Shown in pieces: positions 34,526 to 43,133 of a stretch of 55,508 bases of DNA (position 1 is its first letter; each line of letters starts with the position of its first letter). Where the stretch lies: the NCBI GenBank assembly GCA_017303505.1, contig JAFLCP010000036.1, forward strand, positions 1 through 55,508. Direction: 5' to 3'. Origin of the DNA: Planctomycetota bacterium (GTDB lineage Bacteria > Planctomycetota > Planctomycetia > Pirellulales > Pirellulaceae). Below the pieces are notes generated by a model. It was not told where the DNA came from. It saw only the letters and a program-made list of their open reading frames with translations, and did not search any database. Both the position numbers and the translations under genes were made by a program.

Positions 34526-35257
34526 CTATTGCATTTCTCTTGTTACAGTGTTCCAGTTTCCGGATCCTTCCATTTCCCGCAATCGCTCCTCTGTTCGCTG
34601 CGCGACTCGCAACGAAGTATCTAACTCATCTCGCAGGGCAGAAAGATCGCCTGTTTGATTTCTTTCTTGCATCGTCGTGAAATGGCTGACAGCTGTCTCC
34701 AGATGATCGATCGATGCTTTGATTTCGTTCATGACATTTTCACGTTGCTGTAAGATACTCTTTCTCGTTTCGGGTGAAATATTGCGAGAGAGCTCGTACA
34801 GTTGATAGGTTCTTCTTAGTTGTCCGATCGTTGCGCGAAAAAGTTCGTCAACTCGTTCTGAAACCTCTAAGAAACGAATTCCATGTTTCGATTTGGAACG
34901 AGCATCGTCGAACCGACCTTTGATTGTGCGGAGCAAAATCAAATAATCTTCCGTGCGATGATCGCGATCTTTCAGAAGCAGCTGAGCCAGTTGGTCCAAT
35001 TCGGCATTTTGTTTTTGGACTTCCTGGTTCCTCATATCTTCCATTACTTGTTCGGTGATCGATTCAACTTGGAAGATCCAGCGGGTAGCCATCCAGCCTA
35101 AGCCACCTACCGTGCTGACCAAGCCAGCCAAATTCAGCCAGGAGCTCCCACCCGCCCCCCACGACAGAAGCCATGAGGTAGCACCAGCAACCAACGGTAA
35201 GACTACCGATGGCGCCAAAAAGATCTCGGACATCACGCGACGTCGTACATCTTTCAC
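34526..35257 (-). CDS. Two-helix membrane protein with coiled-coil C-terminus
   Basis: This 243-residue protein begins with two hydrophobic helices (LAPSVVLPLVAGATSWLLSW and LNLAGLVSTVGGLGWMATRW) and continues as a ~185-residue charged, helical, probably coiled-coil region, presumably in the cytoplasm. I do not recognise the family. Start is GTG at 35257 with GGAA upstream; an ATG nine codons in is also possible. It is 15 bp after the SBP-OmpA gene and 13 bp before the PspA-like gene, so the membrane anchor and PspA are likely made together and may interact. Confidence 0.78.
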   Translation of the reverse strand: MKDVRRRVMSEIFLAPSVVLPLVAGATSWLLSWGAGGSSWLNLAGLVSTVGGLGWMATRWIFQVESITEQVMEDMRNQEVQKQNAELDQLAQLLLKDRDHRTEDYLILLRTIKGRFDDARSKSKHGIRFLEVSERVDELFRATIGQLRRTYQLYELSRNISPETRKSILQQRENVMNEIKASIDHLETAVSHFTTMQERNQTGDLSALRDELDTSLRVAQRTEERLREMEGSGNWNTVTREMQ

Positions 35258-35272
35258 GGCAGAATTTCCGTC

Positions 35273-36823
35273 TCAAAAGGGCGTTTGGCCAAAAACAAAT
35301 TGAACTGATGTCTCCCCTGTTAGATCTCCCGCAACAGCTCGCATCCGGTTGGCATCGACGCCTCGGCTCCTCAAATATTCGAAAGCCGCTGTCGCTCGAT
35401 CGGAAGCGAGTTTTTTATTGGCTTCTACATTACCTTTGGTCGACGCGTTACCGCGGATCAACAAGTAATACTGTGGCCATGATTTTAGTTGTTCAATGAG
35501 TTCGTCTAGGGTCGATTGGCTTTGGTCCGTAAGCCGGGCCGTACCACGTCCAAAAACTAACGGAGGAACACTCAGTGTCCCCACCGGTATGAGTGTATCC
35601 CATTGGGCTGCGGTTAGCGATGGTAGGGTCGCCATGCCCCGAATTTGTTCTTCGTTTATCCCTGGATGAAAGGCTTTTTCGCGCAGTTGGCCCAGCGGTT
35701 TGTCAAAGAATACTCGGGTGTAGTCACCACCTGTCGGGTCGGACTTCAGGGCTCCCGTAGCCAAAAGTACACGGGTAATCTTCTTGGCCATATCCTCGAT
35801 ATTGTTCAGCCCCGATTCGTTGCGCAGGCCAAAATGCACATAGTTTTCCTGAGTATTGCGCCAGGCAATTTGCTTGAGCATTTTTTTGGCTTGCGCATCC
35901 GTCAATCCGGTCGAGCCAGGTGCTCCCGATTTCGAATCCTTGATCAGCAACTGCGCCATCGCCTCATCCGTCCGGAACTCATATAGGGCGGTGAAATAAC
36001 ACTCCAGCACGTCGCGCACCACGGCTTCATTCTTAGAAGCGAAGTCACGGCTCACAACCAAACAATCGACGATGTAACCAGAAAACCGTGAACTGTCGAC
36101 GAGTACGTGAAGTTCTTCGTTGTTCAGCATTTCGCTCAAAAGTGGTTCCCAGGTCACAAAAACTTCGTCACCACTAGGAGCTGCTGCTTGATAACGCTTT
36201 TTCAATTCATCAGCGCTATTCACGGGTACGATTTTATTGCTTACTCCGTCCCGCATCCCAAAGTCATTCAGTACGACACGCGTCAGTGTTTCACTGGGTG
36301 ACTCGCCGACCAAAACAATTTTGGTAGCCGCATTCGATTGAATGGCATCGATGTTGGGATACTTGTCACGATAAGCGACCATGGCATCCGCACCACGGCT
36401 CTCGTCGATTACAGCCACAGCGGTCGCCGGGATTTTATTCATCAGCTCGGATGACTTGATCAGGCTATCCAACGGAAAGGCTGCGAACTGGACTTTACCC
36501 GTGGCCAACGCCTCTAGCCGCTCCGAATAATTCGCATTGTCATCCACCATCTCTAGGCGGATACGTTTTTGTCGCAAGCGTTCAGCGAACTCATCGCTCC
36601 GCAATACGGCATAGCCCGAGAAGCCATCGAGAGCCAATTTGAGATTGTGATCGTATTGCGATGAACCTTTGGTGTTCTCTTCTTTTTGACGATCAAGCTC
36701 TTCTTGCTTTTGCTTTTCGGCTTTATCAATCTGTGGTTGCATCCAAAGTCGCCATACTGCAACCGCCGATCCGATCAGGATCAGCCAAACTATAGCAGCT
36801 ATTACGATTTTCGATTTGTTCAC
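35273..36823 (-). CDS. Membrane-anchored solute-binding protein fused to OmpA domain
   Basis: This 516-residue protein has one N-terminal membrane helix (IVIAAIVWLILIGSAVAVW) followed by a charged linker. Residues ~60-360 match the TauA/phosphate-type solute-binding fold (LDGFSGYAVLRSDEF, VQFAAFPLDSLIKSS, EVFVTWEPLLSEM). Residues ~400-510 form an OmpA-type peptidoglycan-binding domain (FGRGTARLTDQSQSTLDELI, NKKLASDRATAAFEYLRSRG). The architecture would tie a ligand-binding domain between inner membrane and cell wall. It lies in the middle of the cluster, 60 bp after the VWA gene. Confidence 0.87.
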   Translation of the reverse strand: MNKSKIVIAAIVWLILIGSAVAVWRLWMQPQIDKAEKQKQEELDRQKEENTKGSSQYDHNLKLALDGFSGYAVLRSDEFAERLRQKRIRLEMVDDNANYSERLEALATGKVQFAAFPLDSLIKSSELMNKIPATAVAVIDESRGADAMVAYRDKYPNIDAIQSNAATKIVLVGESPSETLTRVVLNDFGMRDGVSNKIVPVNSADELKKRYQAAAPSGDEVFVTWEPLLSEMLNNEELHVLVDSSRFSGYIVDCLVVSRDFASKNEAVVRDVLECYFTALYEFRTDEAMAQLLIKDSKSGAPGSTGLTDAQAKKMLKQIAWRNTQENYVHFGLRNESGLNNIEDMAKKITRVLLATGALKSDPTGGDYTRVFFDKPLGQLREKAFHPGINEEQIRGMATLPSLTAAQWDTLIPVGTLSVPPLVFGRGTARLTDQSQSTLDELIEQLKSWPQYYLLIRGNASTKGNVEANKKLASDRATAAFEYLRSRGVDANRMRAVAGDLTGETSVQFVFGQTPF

Positions 36824-36883
36824 AGCTCGGGCTCTCAGGAATTGCGATGAGTTAAGTTTCTAAGATCATTCAGGTGACAGGTG

Positions 36884-37825
36884 TTAGTTGCGTCGCCTTC
36901 GTTTCCCAGATTGAAGTAAGGCGGTGAGGATGACCCCCAAAAAAATCATTGAGCCAAAACAACAGCAGACGGATCCGAAGGATAAACCAGAGTTTGTAGT
37001 ATTATTGGCCGGAGATCCATTGGGCATATTGGGGAAAGCGTTGCTTGGAACGGCTTCCTCTGGTGTGGTGTTTTCTGCTGCGGCCGTTGTACCGACCGGC
37101 GTGTTGTCGATTTTGGAGACGGCGGCCAAGGCTTCAGCAGCGAATTCGTCGGGTAGACCGGCAATCCAATCAAAATCGGATTCACCACTTTGGTCGGTGG
37201 CCGAGTCGGACTCGGCAAAGACAGCAGCGACAGCTTGATTCAACGCTTCTGCATCATCAGCGCGTCGATATTGGTGGACTTTCGTTGCCAAGGAATGATC
37301 TTTTTGCATGTCGACGCCAATCACATCGATGGTGATTCCACGGCGGATAATATCGGGGAGATATTGTTCCAATTTGACGGCGTCGGTTGCCTCACCATCG
37401 GTGACGACCAGTAAGCGAAACGTTCCAAAGGGATCTTTATCGCGAGCAGCCAGTAATGCATCTGTCGCTGCCTTCATTGCATGTCCCAGTGGAGTGCCAC
37501 CATTAGCGCCGATTTCATTTACAACGCCCAAGAGTTTTTCTCGGTCCACGAGGGCTAGTGGATATAACCAGTTGCCATCGACGCCTTCCTGATTCAGTGC
37601 GAGCAACCCAATTTTAGTATCGGGAGATAAGTTGCTGAGCACGGTTCGCAACGCATTCTTGGCGGCATTGATTCGACGAATACGCCCATTTTTAGTGGAC
37701 ATCGATTCGTCCATCGAACCGGAGTCGTCAATAACGACCACGACATAATTGTCAGCCAGGATACTGGTTGGCAAATAATGCAAGAACGCCAAGGCAATCA
37801 GTAGGCAGCTAGAAAAACGAACCAT
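36884..37825 (-). CDS. Membrane-anchored VWA-domain protein
   Basis: This 313-residue protein has a signal peptide (MVRFSSCLLIALAFLHYLPTSILA) and a von Willebrand A domain at about residues 25-210. The metal-site motif is DDSGSM (D33, S35, S37), with GGTPLGHAM and VVTDGEAT supplying the other MIDAS residues. A Thr/Pro/Asn-rich linker leads to a C-terminal membrane helix (SMIFLGVILTALL) preceded by three cysteines and followed by KRRRR. The VWA domain therefore faces the periplasm. The ATG at 37825 has GGGAG upstream; a longer frame of 71 extra residues is rejected. Partners probably include the neighbouring SBP-OmpA proteins. Confidence 0.88.
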   Translation of the reverse strand: MVRFSSCLLIALAFLHYLPTSILADNYVVVVIDDSGSMDESMSTKNGRIRRINAAKNALRTVLSNLSPDTKIGLLALNQEGVDGNWLYPLALVDREKLLGVVNEIGANGGTPLGHAMKAATDALLAARDKDPFGTFRLLVVTDGEATDAVKLEQYLPDIIRRGITIDVIGVDMQKDHSLATKVHQYRRADDAEALNQAVAAVFAESDSATDQSGESDFDWIAGLPDEFAAEALAAVSKIDNTPVGTTAAAENTTPEEAVPSNAFPNMPNGSPANNTTNSGLSFGSVCCCFGSMIFLGVILTALLQSGKRRRRN

Positions 37826-37883
37826 GACTTTAGTCTCCCGATAGAAAGTGGTTGACCACCCATGGAGCAAAACAGAAAGTTGC

Positions 37884-37918
37884 CAGAGCGGAAGAGTGCG
37901 GTGACTCGCTCCGCTCTG
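37884..37918 (-). other. Hairpin between SBP-OmpA and VWA genes
   Basis: CAGAGCGGA (37884-37892) and TCCGCTCTG (37910-37918) form a 9-bp stem. On the minus strand no T-run follows, so it could be a processing site or mRNA stabiliser and not a terminator. Confidence 0.5.
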
Positions 37919-37931
37919 ACTTTTGTGGCAC

Positions 37932-39767
37932 TTAGAAATCAAAATCACCGGGGGCAATCGATTCCGCGTCGACCTTAACAATGCGGAATTCAACCCGCAT
38001 GTTTTCCTTCGCTTCGTCGATGTTCTTCGGTTTGGCAATGACAGGTTCCATCACCCCCGCACCTACCGGCGTGATCTGCGAGGCATCAAAGGTAACACCG
38101 AGTGATGTGGCATAGCTGGTAAGAGCTTCTTTTACTTTATCCGCTCGCGACTTGGATAAGTTCATCGCAGCTTGCATGGTCACTGCAGGGTCAGGGGTTC
38201 CGCCGCTGAAGGCACCCTTGCCGATCATGTCGACAAGATCCTTCATGTTGTTGAGATCCAATGGTTTGCCTTGGTAGAAGTACTTGTAGTCGCCAGGTTT
38301 ACCTGTTTGACGAATAATGCCTTTGGCCATGCCCGCTTTCACTAGATCCAACAGAGTCTTTGTTGGGTCTGAGTGACCGCGGATAACCACACGAGCATTA
38401 CCGAAAGTCGAGGCCGCTTTGAGAGCTCGATTGAATTCAGCACCATATTGATCCGCTGAAAACTCTTGTTGGTTCGGTTCAAAGTTGATCGTGAAGCTCA
38501 CGATCGTATTGCTGTCGAGGTTTTCGCCCAAGAACATATCAGCCGATTCAGCATCGGTGGAGAAACGTTCGGTTGATTTAGGCTCTACATATTTAACGCC
38601 CGATAAGCTCGCTAGTTTTTGGTAGTCGAAGTCGGGTGGATCAAAGCCCATGCGTTTGGTCGCATAGCCCCATTTCGTAGCCAAGTCCAAAGCTTCGGTC
38701 ATCTTTTGATTGAAGCCAGCCAAGTTACCTTTGTCGCGGAAGAATGCGATTTGGCCAGGTACTCCAACGAAAGTGCAATCGAGCAAGAGTCCATGGGCAT
38801 CGATTTCAAGTGTTGGCAAAACTTCTGCGCCAAAGATGCGTTGTGAAGTGGTGAGGATTTTCTTGTACTTGTCACTCATCTTCTTGCTGTCTTCGAACGC
38901 TTTGCGATCGGCAACCAATTCATCAGACGCTTTGAGATAACCGGACACAAATTTTTGTACGGTCTCTTTATTGGCGTCATACCAGTCTTTGCGAACCGCA
39001 TACACGTCAGCAATCGATCGGCTCATTTGTTGTGTGCTGTTGACAACATGAGCTCCTTCGACAGTTCCTTCAGCTCCACTCCCTTTCTGATCAAAACCGC
39101 CCGTGAGGCCAAGCATATCCGGAGTGATCACGCAGCACGCATCGATGGTGTTGTCTTTGCGAAATAGTTCTGCGGCACCATCAGGTCCAGTGAGGCCTTT
39201 GGTCCAAACGATTTGAACGTCGTCTTTAGAGAGCTGAGCTGCAGCCAATGAGTCATAGAGCAAACCGACGTGGGGGCCACCTTGTTGGCAAGCGATTTTT
39301 TTACCTTTGAGATCGTTCAGGCTCTTGATGCCGCTGCGAGCCACAATGTGGTCGCCCGCACTCCAAGAGAGTTGCAGAATGACCACTGGTTTAGTACGTG
39401 GGTCGGTACCGAGCACTTCGCTGGCTTGTCCGAGCATGTGCACGGTTCCGCGCAGGAACGGAGTTTTGCCCGCCAGGTAATCTTTCACTTGGCTTGGGAA
39501 GTCGTCGCCCGGTGTCAGTTTGAGAGAGAGCCCGAGACCTTGATAGATCGAACCGGGTTGCGTTTGCAAATCACCGTTGGCCAGAAACGTGGCGACGTCA
39601 CCACCCCAGGTGATGTAGGGGACTTGAAGTGGGCCACTGCCACTGACCGGTTGAACTTTGACGTCACCGATGAGCGCACTGAATTTTTGTTGCCCCAAAA
39701 CTGGGGAGGCTAGGCAGCAGATTGTGAGCAGCCAAAGTGAGGCAAATAGCTTTGTAAGACGTTTCAT
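37932..39767 (-). CDS. Secreted solute-binding protein fused to OmpA domain
   Basis: This 611-residue protein has a cleavable signal peptide (LFASLWLLTICCLASPVLGQ), a TauA/NMT1-like solute-binding domain (~30-370; LKGKKIACQQGGPHVGLLYD, NTIDACCVITPDM) and a C-terminal OmpA domain (~445-605). The OmpA domain is split by an insertion of ~60 residues between VVIRGHSDPT and NLSKSRADKVKEAL, which contains YFYQGKPLDLNN and FSGGTPDPAV. The start at 39767 is supported by GGGAGGA upstream. It lies 19 bp after the AAA gene. It is a paralogue in architecture of the 516-residue SBP-OmpA protein. Confidence 0.88.
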   Translation of the reverse strand: MKRLTKLFASLWLLTICCLASPVLGQQKFSALIGDVKVQPVSGSGPLQVPYITWGGDVATFLANGDLQTQPGSIYQGLGLSLKLTPGDDFPSQVKDYLAGKTPFLRGTVHMLGQASEVLGTDPRTKPVVILQLSWSAGDHIVARSGIKSLNDLKGKKIACQQGGPHVGLLYDSLAAAQLSKDDVQIVWTKGLTGPDGAAELFRKDNTIDACCVITPDMLGLTGGFDQKGSGAEGTVEGAHVVNSTQQMSRSIADVYAVRKDWYDANKETVQKFVSGYLKASDELVADRKAFEDSKKMSDKYKKILTTSQRIFGAEVLPTLEIDAHGLLLDCTFVGVPGQIAFFRDKGNLAGFNQKMTEALDLATKWGYATKRMGFDPPDFDYQKLASLSGVKYVEPKSTERFSTDAESADMFLGENLDSNTIVSFTINFEPNQQEFSADQYGAEFNRALKAASTFGNARVVIRGHSDPTKTLLDLVKAGMAKGIIRQTGKPGDYKYFYQGKPLDLNNMKDLVDMIGKGAFSGGTPDPAVTMQAAMNLSKSRADKVKEALTSYATSLGVTFDASQITPVGAGVMEPVIAKPKNIDEAKENMRVEFRIVKVDAESIAPGDFDF

Positions 39768-39786
39768 ACTTTCGGTCCTCCCATTT

Positions 39787-41610
39787 TTAACGGATGCCCT
39801 GTAGTTCCAATTGGCGGATTTCTTGTTCCCACTGGGCGCGCTCTTCATCCGTTACGCTCGGATCTGGCAATAAACTACGGCGCGTACAGTTCACCAAGGC
39901 CTGCAAAGTCTGATAACGCCGCGTCGGGCCGATCGCGGGCGTAATAAAGTCCTTGATCACAAATTCCAATGCGGCTTTATCTTTAGGGGGGCTCGCCTTA
40001 AGCTGACTTCGCAGAGCCGCATAAGCCGCCGAGGAAAAGTCTTTTTCGAGCCCTTCTTGATCGAGCCATTGGACCAATTCGGGGGTGCTGAGTCCTGTTG
40101 GTTTAATCATCCAATCAATAAACTCGCGTCGATCTTCGCCATCGGGGTCCAATATGGGGATGATCAAGTCACCGACTCGTCCTGGGCGGCGGATGTCAGG
40201 TGACAGCAAGTGAATACGAGCGGTCATCAGCAACCAAATCACCCGCCCGCGCAAACGCGGATCGCTCATCATCGCTTGGATTTTGCCGGTCAAGCGACGT
40301 TCTGTCTCGTGAGCCCCCTCCCCTACTCCACCGAACTGTGTGTCGGCTTCGTCGACGAAGATGACGACTTTCTCGAGCGCCTCCAAAACACGTCGCAGCC
40401 GCTCAAAAATCACATCGGTTTGGCCAAACCATTGCGAACGAATATTCTTGAGGACCATCACCGGCATATCCAGCTCAGCCGCTACGGCCTCAAAAATAAA
40501 CGTCTTGCCGCTACCGATGGGGCCTGCCACGGCAGCACCCGGTAAGGCTCGATCATCGGGTAGCCTCAATCGGGGAATAAAATACTCCTTCAGGAACTCT
40601 TTCAATTTCCGGAATCCCATCACTTGTTCTAGCGAATGTTCCGGTTTTTTGAATTCGATAACGTCCTCGCCTAATTGGGCCTGAATGAATTGTTCCACCT
40701 GCGCGAAAACGTCTTGCTTCTGTACTTGTTGGCCCGAGTAGCTGGCACCCACCAACAATTGCCGCAACGCATGTAAGCTCAAACCGGCAGTTGCAGGAGC
40801 TAACCACTCGTTCGCGCTTGCCGCTGTTGGACTCTGAATGTTGGGCGTTTTGCTCAGTGAATTCTCGGTCCACTGAATGAAGTGTTTGCGAACTTCGGTA
40901 TCGGGAGCGGGGATTTCAATGGACAAAACTTGGGGAAGTCGGCTGACGCGCGGATGGATCAAACTTCGCGACTCGGCGATCAGACAAACCGTATCGCGGC
41001 CCGTAAAGAATGCAGGATCCCCGAACCAATCGGTCACAATGGAAATGCGCCGCTGTTGTGTATCGTTCAGTCTGGAAACATCACCATCTCCAGCTGGAAG
41101 CAGCATGTCGGCGCCTTCGATCAATATCAGAAGGTTTTCCGAAAGCACGCTGCGGGAACAAATCGTAAGTTGCCGCAAAAACTCCAAGGCTTGCGTCGCG
41201 TTTCCGATCGCATCACGAATGTATTGGTCAAATTCGCGGCGGCGCAGTTCGATTTGGCTGCCATCGCCAACCACTTCTTTGATGGGGAGACTATCGGGGC
41301 GTGTTCCCGTTTTCCAGGCCGCCCAAGCATTTCGCAATTTGGCTCGATCCTCATCCGATATTCGTATCGGACCGTTGAGTTCATAGACCACCTGGATGAT
41401 GCCAGAAACTTTGGTTTTGGTCGTTAGAAACGGTACGATCGGAACATATTGTTGACCGTCAAAGTAGAGGTCATAGATGTTGCCCGACAGAACGATGGAT
41501 CGAGACTGACCCGCATTGATCATGCGGGCAAGTTGTCCAAAGAACTTATACGCGATAGAAGGCAATGTCGCAGGATCGCGAATCGTGACCGGCGGCGAAG
41601 AGGTCGACAT
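39787..41610 (-). CDS. Cytoplasmic double-AAA ATPase (Ycf46-like architecture)
   Basis: This 607-residue protein has no signal peptide. Its C-terminal half is an intact AAA module: Walker A GPIGSGKT at ~361-368, Walker B VVIFVDEAD at ~412-420 and a sensor/arginine-finger region around RRPGRVGD. The N-terminal half looks like a degenerate AAA domain, with SIVLSGNIYDLYF, NLLILIEGADMLLP and PQVLSIEIPAPD but no Walker A. This recalls Ycf46-like ATPases. The ATG at 41610 follows AAGGGAAG. It heads the polycistronic part of the cluster and probably remodels or regulates a membrane partner; the substrate is unknown. Confidence 0.85.
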   Translation of the reverse strand: MSTSSPPVTIRDPATLPSIAYKFFGQLARMINAGQSRSIVLSGNIYDLYFDGQQYVPIVPFLTTKTKVSGIIQVVYELNGPIRISDEDRAKLRNAWAAWKTGTRPDSLPIKEVVGDGSQIELRRREFDQYIRDAIGNATQALEFLRQLTICSRSVLSENLLILIEGADMLLPAGDGDVSRLNDTQQRRISIVTDWFGDPAFFTGRDTVCLIAESRSLIHPRVSRLPQVLSIEIPAPDTEVRKHFIQWTENSLSKTPNIQSPTAASANEWLAPATAGLSLHALRQLLVGASYSGQQVQKQDVFAQVEQFIQAQLGEDVIEFKKPEHSLEQVMGFRKLKEFLKEYFIPRLRLPDDRALPGAAVAGPIGSGKTFIFEAVAAELDMPVMVLKNIRSQWFGQTDVIFERLRRVLEALEKVVIFVDEADTQFGGVGEGAHETERRLTGKIQAMMSDPRLRGRVIWLLMTARIHLLSPDIRRPGRVGDLIIPILDPDGEDRREFIDWMIKPTGLSTPELVQWLDQEGLEKDFSSAAYAALRSQLKASPPKDKAALEFVIKDFITPAIGPTRRYQTLQALVNCTRRSLLPDPSVTDEERAQWEQEIRQLELQGIR

Positions 41611-42036
41611 GCAATAAACTTCCCTTTGAAGGCGTCCAAACGAAAAGCGGATATCCGGCGTCATACCGAGAATCGGTGGAACCTTTATGGTTGCCGCCAA
41701 GATGGTTGCCAATGGGGAAGATTTTAACGCATCCAAGAGTCAGCGTTGAACCGCAGGCCAAATTTCTCAGGGAAAGAGGACCAAGAAAGCGAGTTATTCC
41801 TGGGATCGGTTCCCAGGTTCGGCTTCTTAGTTTCAGTTGATGGGCTGCTGAGGGGCCTAGCCCTATCTGTCCTACACATCTTTTTTGAGAGCGTATTCGG
41901 GGAATGGAGGCTTTCTTCAGGCCACCTAGCCTCCGCTGCGCTCCAGCTACGGGTGAAACGAATCCTAGCTAGCGTGTGGTTTTATGAGGCGATTTCGATA
42001 CGCCAAAAGATGTGAAGGATAAATCGGGCTTCGGTG
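41611..42036. other. Intergenic region upstream of AAA gene
   Basis: The 426-bp gap before the AAA gene probably holds the promoter of the cluster. It contains a CCTCCGCTGCGCTCCAGC stretch (near 41,932-41,949) that reads, on the other strand, as GCTGGAGCGCAGCGGAGG. A related motif occurs at 50,262-50,280. I see no gene. Confidence 0.45.
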
Positions 42037-42912
42037 TTAGATGGCTCGGCGACGATCGCGAGCGTACCGAAGCGCCTTGCCTTTGACACGTCGGAAGGCA
42101 GCCAATAGTTCATTGGCATCTTTAAAGCGTCGATTTGGGCGAATTTCTAAAGTTTTACGCAACAACTCAATCAGTTCTGGATGAGCTTTACGTTTGAGCG
42201 TTTGGTAACCAGGGAATGGCCAGTCAAAAGGCCATTCAGGAAGATGGCCGGTGAGCATTTTGCACATGATCAACCCGAGCGAAAAGACGTCGGATTTCAT
42301 CGAGGGGCGTCCCATCGCTTGTTCGGGAGCCATGTAACCAACGGTTCCTGACCCCGATCCGTGGATGGTGCGTTGAGCGATTTTAGCGATGCCAAAGTCG
42401 GTCAATTGCAAACGTCCGTCCGGCAATAGGATCATGTTTTCAGGCTTGATATCGCAATGAATGATCTTCATCCGATGGGCATAGGCCACCGCTTCGATCA
42501 TTTGTTGAGCAAATTCCAAGGCGGTTTCGAAAGAAACCCGCTTTTTGAGGCGATCACAAAGCGTCTTTTCTCCCAGTCGCGAGGCAATCACGAAGCGGCC
42601 TTCGATGAAACTGGCGTCTTTCAGAGGGAGAATATTGGGGTGATCCAAGCGAGCCACCAAACGGGCTTCGCGTTGAAATGTGTCCAGCATGACTGGGCTA
42701 ACATGGTTCTGATGGGGCATCTTCAAGGCGACTCGAATACCTTCAATGGTATCCATCGCTTGGTAAACGTAGGCGAACCCTCCCTGTGCTAATCGACGCT
42801 CGATTCGGTATTTACCGACTCGCTGGCGATTACGAAGAATGGCCGAGTCCACACGACGTTTCATCGTTGTCACACTCTGGGCTATCATATTCGTCGATTT
42901 GTAATCCTGCAC
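42037..42912 (-). CDS. Serine/threonine protein kinase
   Basis: This protein of up to 291 residues is a soluble Hanks-type kinase with no membrane helix or sensor domain. The glycine loop is LAQGGFAYVYQ, the ATP-binding Lys is in VALKMP, and the catalytic loop is HCDIKPEN, with Cys in place of the usual Arg of HRD. Also present are DFG in LTDFGIAKIA and APE in YMAPEQAMGRP. The C-terminus is a basic tail (RYARDRRRA). Start is uncertain among GTG 42912, ATG 42888 and ATG 42864. It is on the same strand as the AAA gene, 426 bp upstream, and could phosphorylate cluster proteins; this is inference. Confidence 0.9.
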   Translation of the reverse strand: MQDYKSTNMIAQSVTTMKRRVDSAILRNRQRVGKYRIERRLAQGGFAYVYQAMDTIEGIRVALKMPHQNHVSPVMLDTFQREARLVARLDHPNILPLKDASFIEGRFVIASRLGEKTLCDRLKKRVSFETALEFAQQMIEAVAYAHRMKIIHCDIKPENMILLPDGRLQLTDFGIAKIAQRTIHGSGSGTVGYMAPEQAMGRPSMKSDVFSLGLIMCKMLTGHLPEWPFDWPFPGYQTLKRKAHPELIELLRKTLEIRPNRRFKDANELLAAFRRVKGKALRYARDRRRAI

Positions 42913-43133
42913 AGGACAAGCAATCCGTATTCTAGTAGGCTACTTCCCATTTCGCCTTACGTCTTGCCAAGAAGAAACCACTCACCCGTTCGTGATTATC
43001 TGCTTCACCGTTGTAGCTTACCTTACTAAGTGTAGCACTGGCGCGCAGAAACCCAACAATCTTATCGGCACGATTTCAAAATATCTCGCGATCTCTATCA
43101 TCACGAAAGTCATTTTTTTGATTAGGAACCAAA

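Noticed and set aside
37826-38038. N-terminal extension of the VWA gene
   Set aside because: The extension overlaps the end of the upstream SBP-OmpA gene, and ATG 37825 gives a good signal peptide with GGGAG upstream.
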